This document shows, one piece after another, positions 57,166-64,000 of a DNA stretch of 64,000 nt. Position numbers and translations under genes: made by a program. Under the pieces are notes generated by a model that worked only from the letters and a program-made list of their open reading frames with translations, did not search any database and was not told where the DNA came from. Source of the DNA: Streptomyces sp. NBC_00523 (GTDB lineage Bacteria > Actinomycetota > Actinomycetes > Streptomycetales > Streptomycetaceae); NCBI RefSeq assembly GCF_036346615.1, contig NZ_CP107836.1:4278001-4342000 (forward strand), read 5' to 3'. The number at the start of each line of letters is the position of its first letter. The first letter of the stretch is position 1.

Positions 57166-58031
57166 CCCTCTTCGACCGGCTCCCGGACGCGGTGACGGAA
57201 ATCTTCGGCGAGGACGCGACGGCCGAGCAGGCGTACGACCTCCTTACGGTCGACGTCCCGCCCGCCTCCTGGCTCCCCGCCCTCGAAACCGCCCGGGACA
57301 CCCTCGGCTGCACGTACTTCGACTGGCTGAGCGCGGTGGACGAACCGGGCACGGGCTTCCGGGTGTGCGCGCACGTGGCGGCCCTGCCCGGCTCCGGGGT
57401 CCGCCGCCTGCTCGTCCGTACGACGGTGCCGCACGAGGCCCCGTCGCTGCCGACGGCGATCGGTGTGTACGCGGGGGCCGCCTGGCACGAACGCGAGACG
57501 CACGAGATGTTCGGCGTCGTCTTCGAGGACCACCCGAATCTCGTCCCGCTCCTCCTCCCCGAGAACTTCGAGGGCCACCCCCTCCGCAAGGACTTCGTGC
57601 TGGCCGCCCGCGTGGCGAAGGCATGGCCGGGCGCGAAGGAACCGGGCGAGTCGGACCACGGCGGCCCGAAGCGCCGCACGATGCTCCCCCCGGGCGTCCC
57701 GGACCCGAACGAGTGGGGCCCGCTGAAGGGCCAGCTGCCGCCGGCTCCGGCGCGCCCGGCGCGGGGCGCGCGGGCCGCGGGGGACCGCCCGGCGCGACGT
57801 GCCCGCACGGCGGGCGAGGCCACGCCGAGCACGCCCGAAGCGGCGGCTCCGCCGGAGGCGCCGGCTACCCGCCCGCGCCGCAGCCGCAGCGCGTCCCAGG
57901 GCTCGGCGAGCCAGCAGGGGGCGGGGTCGCCTCCGGCGACGGACGCGCCGTGGCGCAACCCGCAGGAGACCAAGCCCCCGGTTCGACCCGACAACGACCC
58001 CACCCCCGACAACGGAGGCGATCAAGAGTGA
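57162..58031 (+). CDS. nuoC2: NADH-quinone oxidoreductase subunit C, second cluster, with long disordered tail
   Basis: A 289-aa protein. Residues 1 to about 160 are NuoC-like: [40 protein letters not shown] and [18 protein letters not shown] are the family blocks. The remaining about 130 residues are a Pro/Ala/Arg/Ser-rich tail with no recognisable fold. There is no NuoD part: the stop overlaps the nuoH2 start at once. In ordinary complex I nuoD follows here, so this cluster lacks the quinone-site 49-kDa subunit. Confidence 0.88.
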
Positions 58032-58996
58032 ACGACGCCCTGGACGTCGCCCTCCGCATTGTCATCGTCTTCGCCGTCTTCATGGTCCTTCCGCTCGTCG
58101 TCGGCCAGACCGAGCACAAGGTCATGGCCCACATGCAGGGCCGCCTCGGCCCCATGTACGCGGGCGGCTTCCACGGCTGGGCCCAGCTCGTCGCCGACGG
58201 CGTGAAGTTCGCGCAGAAGGAGGACATCGTCCCCGCCGGCGCCGACCGCAAGGTCTTCCGCCTGGCGCCGGCCGTGGCCCTCCTCCCGTATCTGCTCGTG
58301 CTGGTCGCGATCCCGATCGGCCCGGGCGAGGGCGCGGTCGGCCAGGTCGTCGACGCGGGCATCTTCTTCGTACTCGCCGTGATGGGCGTGGGCGTACTCG
58401 GCTCGCTGATGGCCGGCTGGGCGTCGGCCAACAAGTTCTCCCTGCTCGGCGGCCTCCGCACCGCCGCGCAACTCCTCGCGTACGAGCTCCCGATGCTGCT
58501 CGCCGCCGCCTCGGTGGCGATGGCGGCGGGCACGGTCTCGCTGCCCGGCATCCTGGACGCGTTCGCGTGGTGGTGGCTGCCCTGGCAGATCACCGGAGCC
58601 CTGGTCTTCTTCGTGGCCGGACTCGCCGAACTCCAGCGCCCCCCGTTCGACATGCCGGTCGCCGACTCGGAGATCATCTTCGGCGCGTACACCGAGTACA
58701 CCGGCCTCCGCTTCGCGCTGTTCCTGCTCGCCGAGTACGCCGGCATCGTCGTGCTGTGCGGGCTGACCACCGTGCTGTTCCTCGGCGGCTGGCACGGCCC
58801 GATGGGCGCCGACGGACTCGGCTGGGTCTGGACCCTGCTGAAGACCGGCATCCTCGCGTTCATCGTGATCTGGCTGCGCGTGACCTACCCGCGCCTGCGC
58901 GAGGACCAGCTGCAGAAGCTCGCCTGGACGACCCTCATCCCGCTCGCTCTCGCGCAGATCGCGCTCACCGGCATCGTGAAGGTGGCGATCAACTAG
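58028..58996 (+). CDS. nuoH2: NADH-quinone oxidoreductase subunit H, second cluster
   Basis: A 322-aa membrane subunit. The first helix loop reads [20 protein letters not shown], where canonical NuoH has ERK...RIGPNR; the acidic loop [20 protein letters not shown] and [19 protein letters not shown] are present. It has no C-terminal tail, unlike the first copy. GTG 58028 overlaps the nuoC2 stop. Confidence 0.95.
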   Translation: MNDALDVALRIVIVFAVFMVLPLVVGQTEHKVMAHMQGRLGPMYAGGFHGWAQLVADGVKFAQKEDIVPAGADRKVFRLAPAVALLPYLLVLVAIPIGPGEGAVGQVVDAGIFFVLAVMGVGVLGSLMAGWASANKFSLLGGLRTAAQLLAYELPMLLAAASVAMAAGTVSLPGILDAFAWWWLPWQITGALVFFVAGLAELQRPPFDMPVADSEIIFGAYTEYTGLRFALFLLAEYAGIVVLCGLTTVLFLGGWHGPMGADGLGWVWTLLKTGILAFIVIWLRVTYPRLREDQLQKLAWTTLIPLALAQIALTGIVKVAIN

Positions 58997-59559
58997 TGCC
59001 CCCGATCCCCGGCTCAGGTCTGGCCAAGGGCCTCGCCGTCACCCTGCGGACGATGACGAAGAAGACCGTCACCGCCCAGTACCCGGACGTGCAGCCCGAA
59101 CTGCCGCCCCGCTCGCGCGGCGTCATCGCGCTGTTCGAGGAGAACTGCACGGTCTGCATGCTGTGCGCCCGCGAGTGCCCCGACTGGTGCATCTACATCG
59201 ACTCCCACAAGGAGACGGTGCCCGCCGCGGCCCCGGGCGGCCGCGAACGCAGCCGCAACGTCCTCGACCGCTTCGCGATCGACTTCTCGCTCTGCATGTA
59301 CTGCGGCATCTGCATCGAGGTCTGCCCGTTCGACGCGCTGTTCTGGTCGCCGGAGTTCGAGTACGCGGAGACGGACATCCTGGACCTCACCCATGAGCGC
59401 GACAAGCTGCGCGACTGGATGTGGACGGTCCCGGAACCGCCCGCGCTCGACCCGCTCGCCGAGGAACCGAAGGAACTCGCCGCGGCCCGCAAGACGGCCG
59501 ACAAGCTCCGCGCCCAGCAGGAGCAGGAGCAGGACACGGCGCAGGAGGGCAACGCATGA
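58996..59559 (+). CDS. nuoI2: NADH-quinone oxidoreductase subunit I, second cluster
   Basis: A 187-aa two-cluster ferredoxin subunit. Motifs are [12 protein letters not shown] (followed by the unusual DWCIYID) and [12 protein letters not shown]. It starts at GTG 58996, sharing one base with the nuoH2 TAG stop. The C-terminus is a charged Gln/Glu-rich helix. It should pass electrons to NuoB2. Confidence 0.94.
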   Translation: MPPIPGSGLAKGLAVTLRTMTKKTVTAQYPDVQPELPPRSRGVIALFEENCTVCMLCARECPDWCIYIDSHKETVPAAAPGGRERSRNVLDRFAIDFSLCMYCGICIEVCPFDALFWSPEFEYAETDILDLTHERDKLRDWMWTVPEPPALDPLAEEPKELAAARKTADKLRAQQEQEQDTAQEGNA

Positions 59560-60140
59560 TCACCGCCCTCGCGGCCGCCGAGGCGGCCCCCGGCTTCCTC
59601 TCCCCGGCAGGCGTCGAGATCGCCTTCGTCCTCGTCGGCATCGCCACCCTCGGCGCGGCCCTCGTGACCGTCACGACCAGGCAGCTGGTGCACGCCGCCC
59701 TCTGGCTGATCGTGGCGCTCGGCGGTCTCGCCGTCGAGTACCTCCTGCTCACGGCGGAGTTCATCGCCTGGGTGCAGGTACTGATCTACGTGGGCTCCGT
59801 CGTCGTCCTCCTCCTGTTCGGGCTGATGCTCACCAGGGCCCCGATCGGCCGCTCCCCGGACGCCGACTCGGAGAACCGCCTGCCCGCCCTCGCGGTCGCC
59901 GTCGCCTCCGCCGGCGCCCTCGTCTGGGTCGTCGTGGACGCCTTCCGTACGACGTGGATCGAGCTGGACGGGCCCGCCCAGGGCTCCACCGAGGTCACCG
60001 GCGCCTTCCTCTTCCGCAACTGGGTGCTCCCCTTCGAAGCGCTCTCCGTCCTTCTGCTCGCCGCCCTGGTCGGCGCGATCGTCCTCTCCCGCAAGGGCGG
60101 CCGGGCCGACGCCACCCCGCCCCGAGAGGACAAGCGCTGA
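59556..60140 (+). CDS. nuoJ2: NADH-quinone oxidoreductase subunit J, second cluster
   Basis: A 194-aa five-helix membrane subunit with the NuoJ middle helix [20 protein letters not shown]. It lacks the long cytoplasmic tail of the first copy. The ATG overlaps the nuoI2 stop (ATGA). Confidence 0.93.
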   Translation: MITALAAAEAAPGFLSPAGVEIAFVLVGIATLGAALVTVTTRQLVHAALWLIVALGGLAVEYLLLTAEFIAWVQVLIYVGSVVVLLLFGLMLTRAPIGRSPDADSENRLPALAVAVASAGALVWVVVDAFRTTWIELDGPAQGSTEVTGAFLFRNWVLPFEALSVLLLAALVGAIVLSRKGGRADATPPREDKR

Positions 60141-60556
60141 TGCACCTCGCCTATCCCGCGGTGCTCGCCGCCCTCCTCTTCTGCACCGGGCTGTACGGAG
60201 TTCTCGCCCGCCGCAACGCGATCCTCGTCCTGATGTCCGTCGAGCTGATGCTCAACGCCGTCAACCTCAACCTGGTCGCGTTCGACGTATGGCTCCGCGA
60301 CCGCCTGCACTCCGGCCAGGCCCTCACCCTGTTCACCATCGCCATCGCGGCGGCGGAGATCGGCATCGGCCTGGCGATCGTCCTCGCCGTCCACCGCAAC
60401 CGGGGCAGCTCCGACGTCGACCGCCTCCGCGACACCGCCGAGACCGACGAGGCCGAGACCGTCCCGGCCGGCGACGACGAGGACGACGCCCCCGACCCCG
60501 AAGACCAGGCCACTGCTGCGGCAGGGAAGGCAAAGAAGGCAGAGGCCACCCCGTGA
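60140..60556 (+). CDS. nuoK2: NADH-quinone oxidoreductase subunit K, second cluster, with acidic tail
   Basis: A 138-aa protein. Residues 1 to about 95 are a normal NuoK with the glutamates in [17 protein letters not shown] and [15 protein letters not shown]. About 40 extra residues follow, very acidic ([11 protein letters not shown]), then Ala/Lys-rich. The ATG shares one base with the nuoJ2 stop; the TGA overlaps nuoL2. Confidence 0.93.
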   Translation: MHLAYPAVLAALLFCTGLYGVLARRNAILVLMSVELMLNAVNLNLVAFDVWLRDRLHSGQALTLFTIAIAAAEIGIGLAIVLAVHRNRGSSDVDRLRDTAETDEAETVPAGDDEDDAPDPEDQATAAAGKAKKAEATP

Positions 60557-62553
60557 CCACCACGACCCTCGCCGTCCTCGTCCCCCTCCTCCCGTTCCTG
60601 GGCGCGGCCGCCGGGCTGCTCCTCGGCCGCACCGCACCCGAGTACGTGCGCCCGCTCGCCGTCCTGCCCTCCCTCGTTTCGCTCGTCCTCGCGGCCACCG
60701 TGGCCGCGCGCCAGGGCGGTGGCCGGGCCATCGACGCGGCGACCCAGCTCACCCCCACCGGCTCCGTCCCCATCGACCTCGCGCTGCACCTCGACGGCTT
60801 CGCCGTCCTCGTCGCCGTGCTGGTCGCCCTGGTCGCGAGCTGCGTGCAGATCTACTCGACCGCGTACCTCCGCGACGACCCCCGCTACCCCTCGTACGCG
60901 GCGCTGGTCTCCCTCTTCACCTCCGCGATGCTGCTCGTCGTCTACTCCGGCGACCTGATGGTGCTGCTGGTCGGCTGGGAGGTCATGGGCATCTGCTCGT
61001 ACTTCCTGGTCGGCCACTACTGGGAGACGCCCGAGGCACGCGCCGCCTCCCTGAAGGCGTTCCTGGTCACCAAGCTGGGCGACGTCCCCTTCCTCATCGG
61101 CCTGTTCGCGCTCGCCGCCGACACCGGCTCCTTCCGCATCACCCGCGTCCTGGGCGCCGTCGCCCACGGCGGCCTCGATCACCCCACCCTCATCGCGCTC
61201 CTCCTCCTGGCCGGGGTCGCGGGCAAGTCCGCGCAGTTCCCCCTGCACACCTGGCTCCCCGACGCCATGGCCGGCCCCACCCCCGTCTCGGCGCTGATCC
61301 ACGCGGCGACGATGGTCGCCGCCGGCATCTACTTCGTCGCCCGGCTCCTCCCCGTCTTCGCGGCCTCCGGCGCGGCCCTGGTCGTCCTCGCCGTGATGGC
61401 GGCCGTCACGATGATCGGGTCCGGGCTCGCCGCGCTCGCCCAGGACGACATCAAGCGCGTCCTCGCCTACTCGACCATCGGGCAGCTCGGCTACATGTCG
61501 GGCGCCCTGGCCGTCGGCGACCGGGGGGCCGCCGTCTTCCACCTCGTCTCGCACGGTGCCTTCAAGGCGGTCCTCTTCCTCGCGGCCGGCGTCGTCATCC
61601 ACGCCGCCGGCACCAACTCACTGGCCGCCATGTCCCGGATGAGCGGCCTCGCCCGCCGCATCCCGGACGCCTACTGGACGATGACCGTCGCGCTGCTCGC
61701 GCTCGCCGCCATCCCCCCGTTCGCCGGCTTCTTCTCCAAGGAAGCCGTCCTCGTCGCCGCCGAGCACACCGCGCTCGGCGACCGGCACGTCGCCCCGGCC
61801 GCCGCCGGCTGGACGGTCCTCGTCGCCGGGCTGCTGGCCGCCGTGCTCACCGCCGCCTACGCCACCCGGCTCTGGCTCCTCGCCTTCCGGGGCCGGGGCG
61901 CCGAGGCCCCCGACCACGGCAGGCAGCCCGCCGCCATGACCGCCGTCCTGTGGGTCCTGGCCGTCCCGACCATCGCCCTCGGGCTGAGCGTCGGCGTCAT
62001 CGGCGACTGGTTCGACGGCCACCGCCTCGTCCCCTCGCTGACCACCGCGGTCCTGTCCACCGGCGTCGGCCTCGTCGGCGGCCTGGTCACCTACGCGGCC
62101 TGGCGCCACACCACCGCGCTCGCCGCCCGCGTCCCCATGGGCTCGGTCGTCGCCCACCCGGACGCGGAACCGGCCCTCGTGGAGATCGAGGCGATCGAGG
62201 CCCGCACCGCCGCCTACGGCCCGGCCGGGGACGCCCCCGACCCCGCCGACCCCGGACGCCTGCTGCTCGGCCCGCTCCACCGCCACGCGGCCACCGGCTT
62301 CCACCTCGACGCCCTGTACGTGGCGCTGTTCGTCCGCCCCGTCCAGGCCGCCGCCCGCCTCGTCCGCTTCCTGGACCGCGAGGTCGTGGAGACCTACGTA
62401 CGCGGCTCCGCCACCGGCGCACGCTGGCTCGGCACGGCCGTCCGCCGCGCCCAGACCGGCAACGTGCAGACCTACCTCAGCGCACTGCTGGCCGGTTCCC
62501 TGGTCCTGGCGGTCGCCGCCGTCGTCTTCGCCAACGTCAACGCGGGGTCCTGA
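60553..62553 (+). CDS. nuoL2: NADH-quinone oxidoreductase subunit L, second cluster
   Basis: A 666-aa antiporter-like pump subunit: [60 protein letters not shown] and [15 protein letters not shown] are the family blocks. The C-terminal lateral helix region and final anchor are present. GTG 60553 overlaps the nuoK2 stop. Confidence 0.95.
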   Translation: MTTTTLAVLVPLLPFLGAAAGLLLGRTAPEYVRPLAVLPSLVSLVLAATVAARQGGGRAIDAATQLTPTGSVPIDLALHLDGFAVLVAVLVALVASCVQIYSTAYLRDDPRYPSYAALVSLFTSAMLLVVYSGDLMVLLVGWEVMGICSYFLVGHYWETPEARAASLKAFLVTKLGDVPFLIGLFALAADTGSFRITRVLGAVAHGGLDHPTLIALLLLAGVAGKSAQFPLHTWLPDAMAGPTPVSALIHAATMVAAGIYFVARLLPVFAASGAALVVLAVMAAVTMIGSGLAALAQDDIKRVLAYSTIGQLGYMSGALAVGDRGAAVFHLVSHGAFKAVLFLAAGVVIHAAGTNSLAAMSRMSGLARRIPDAYWTMTVALLALAAIPPFAGFFSKEAVLVAAEHTALGDRHVAPAAAGWTVLVAGLLAAVLTAAYATRLWLLAFRGRGAEAPDHGRQPAAMTAVLWVLAVPTIALGLSVGVIGDWFDGHRLVPSLTTAVLSTGVGLVGGLVTYAAWRHTTALAARVPMGSVVAHPDAEPALVEIEAIEARTAAYGPAGDAPDPADPGRLLLGPLHRHAATGFHLDALYVALFVRPVQAAARLVRFLDREVVETYVRGSATGARWLGTAVRRAQTGNVQTYLSALLAGSLVLAVAAVVFANVNAGS

Positions 62554-62556
62554 GCC

Positions 62557-64000
62557 GTGATCGATATCAGCGCATCCGTGATGCAGTTCCTTCTGGCGTT
62601 CGTCGTCGTCGGCCCGCTCATCGGCGCCGTCGCCGCCCTGCTCCCCGCCCCGCCCGGGCTGAAGGGCCGCAGCCCCGACCAGGCCGTGCTCCGCCACGGC
62701 GTGACCGTCACCGGCGTCATCCTCCTGGCGACCCTGGTGCTGGCCGCCGGCTTCGACCACGACCACCCGTCGAAGATGCAGGCCACCACCGACATCAGCT
62801 GGATCCCGGCGCTCGACGTGCGCATCCACCTCGGCATCGACGGCATCTCGCTCCCCCTGCTCGTCCTGACCGCGCTGCTGACCTTCCTCTGCGCGCTCTA
62901 CAGCTACTTCAAGCTGCCCGAAGGCCCCTCCCCGAAGGCGTTCGTCGCGCTGGTCCTCCTCCTGGAGTCCGGCACCCTCGCCACCTTCGCCGTCCTCGAC
63001 CTGATCCTGTTCTTCCTGGCGTTCGAGATGGTGCTCATCCCGATGTACTTCCTGATCGCCCGATGGGGCGGTGCGGGGAGGCAGGCGGCCGCCTGGAAGT
63101 TCATCCTCTACACACTGCTCGGCTCGGTCGTCATGCTGCTGGGCCTGCTCCTCATCGGACTGAAGAGCGGCACCTTCGACACGGTGGCACTCGCCACTGA
63201 CAACGGTCGCGGGCTCACCTCGTCCGTGCAGGTCACCGCCGTTCTGGCGATCGGGATCGGGCTCGCCGTGAAGACCCCGATGTGGCCGCTCCACAGCTGG
63301 CTGCCCGACGCCCACACCGCCGCCCCGACCGTCGGCTCCGTGCTCCTCGCGGGCGTCCTGCTGAAGATGGGCACGTACGGCTTCGTCCGCATCCTGCTCC
63401 CGGTCGCCCCCGACGGGATGCACACCTTCGCCCCGTACCTCGCGGCCTTCGCCGTCGCCGGGATCGTCTACGGATCGCTCGCCTGCCTGGCCCTCGCCCG
63501 GCCCGGCGCCAAGGGCGACCTGAAGCGGCTCATCGCGTACTCCTCCGTCGGCCACATGGGCTTCGTGCTCCTCGGCATCGCGAGCATGACCCCCACCGGC
63601 GTCAACGGCGCGCTCTTCGCCAACATCGCCCACGGGCTCATCACCGGCCTGCTGTTCTTCCTGGTCGGCGCCGTCAAGGACCGGTACGGCACCGCCGACC
63701 TGGACACCCTCGCCGGAGCCACCGGCGCCGCGCTCTACGGCCGCGCGCCCCGCCTCGGCGGCCTCCTCGCGTTCGCCGCGGTCGCCTCCCTCGGGCTGCC
63801 GGGACTCGCCGGGTTCTGGGGCGAGATGCTGGCCCTGTTCGGCGCGTTCGACCCGGCCGAGGGGCTGAGCCGGCCCGCCTTCCTGACGTTCATGTCGATC
63901 GCCGCCTTCGGCACCCTGCTCACCGCCGCGTACCTGCTGATCGTGGTCCGCCGCGTCTGCATGGGCGCCCAGCGCGACGAACCGCGGCCGATCGCCGACG
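62557..64000 (+). CDS. nuoM2: NADH-quinone oxidoreductase subunit M, second cluster, 5' part
   Basis: The frame runs off the window end with 481 codons present. Segments FFLAFEMVLIPMYFLIARWG, GLAVKTPMWPLHSWLPDAHT, KGDLKRLIAYSSVGHMGFVL and SLGLPGLAGFWGEMLALFG identify NuoM. GTG 62557 lies 3 bases after the nuoL2 stop. A nuoN2 gene would be expected next, outside the window. Confidence 0.94.
   Translation, partial: MIDISASVMQFLLAFVVVGPLIGAVAALLPAPPGLKGRSPDQAVLRHGVTVTGVILLATLVLAAGFDHDHPSKMQATTDISWIPALDVRIHLGIDGISLPLLVLTALLTFLCALYSYFKLPEGPSPKAFVALVLLLESGTLATFAVLDLILFFLAFEMVLIPMYFLIARWGGAGRQAAAWKFILYTLLGSVVMLLGLLLIGLKSGTFDTVALATDNGRGLTSSVQVTAVLAIGIGLAVKTPMWPLHSWLPDAHTAAPTVGSVLLAGVLLKMGTYGFVRILLPVAPDGMHTFAPYLAAFAVAGIVYGSLACLALARPGAKGDLKRLIAYSSVGHMGFVLLGIASMTPTGVNGALFANIAHGLITGLLFFLVGAVKDRYGTADLDTLAGATGAALYGRAPRLGGLLAFAAVASLGLPGLAGFWGEMLALFGAFDPAEGLSRPAFLTFMSIAAFGTLLTAAYLLIVVRRVCMGAQRDEPRPIAD

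Overview
The window is high-GC DNA from an actinomycete, almost certainly a Streptomyces. GC-rich third codon positions are near universal. Genes are packed with GTGA/ATGA stop-start overlaps and purine-rich ribosome sites. There are WhiJ-type regulators with DUF397 partners, Tat and lipoprotein signals, and many secreted peptidoglycan-binding proteins. From memory the order (nuo operon, recQ, polyprenyl synthase, korAB, sensor kinases, second nuo cluster) resembles the S. coelicolor nuo neighbourhood; I could not check this. No rRNA, tRNA, CRISPR array, transposase or prophage was seen, and no stretch over about 300 bases lacks a gene.

Layout. 1-10.1 kb: distal half of the standard complex I operon, nuoG (3' part) then H-I-J-K-L-M-N, closed by an 18-bp perfect hairpin. 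10.2-12.9 kb: recQ helicase and a convergent Uma2-family gene. 13-19.8 kb (minus strand): an operon of a small two-cluster ferredoxin, an SsuABC-like ABC importer and an AprA-like flavoprotein with a C-terminal HEAT-repeat array, plus a GntR regulator. 19.9-25 kb: fumarylacetoacetase, a 157-bp MITE-like palindromic element, a CocE/NonD hydrolase and a POT peptide transporter. 25.1-30.4 kb: menaquinone-type polyprenyl diphosphate synthase, a LolA-like exported protein, a two-gene ABC exporter and a TetR regulator. 30.4-37.1 kb: a 273-aa zinc-ribbon-like protein, a giant secreted protein (transglycosylase-like, golvesin-like and NucA/NucB-like parts) and two small exported proteins in a less GC-rich patch. 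37.2-43.9 kb: HAD phosphatase, quinone oxidoreductase with divergent MarR, WhiJ/DUF397 cluster, a CMD protein divergent from a SigJ/ECF41-like sigma factor, a DUF6879 remnant and a membrane protein. 44-50 kb: three secreted peptidoglycan-binding proteins (one Tat amidase, one M15-like peptidase), VOC protein, RarD and an NmrA-type reductase. 49.1-52.2 kb: korBA 2-oxoacid:ferredoxin oxidoreductase. 52.4-55.9 kb: a NarL-type response regulator and two tandem histidine kinases. 56.1-64 kb: a second nuo cluster A-B-C-H-I-J-K-L-M (M runs off the end) with no nuoD.

How it fits together. Two complex I clusters, a ferredoxin-reducing KorAB, a quinone side-chain synthase and a quinone-type oxidoreductase lie within 64 kb. 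The second nuo set has no NADH-input module in view and lacks nuoD, and sits next to korAB and a two-component cluster. I infer it could take electrons from reduced ferredoxin, but nothing in the sequence proves this. The least explained system is the AprAB-like flavoprotein-ferredoxin pair linked to an SsuABC-type importer.
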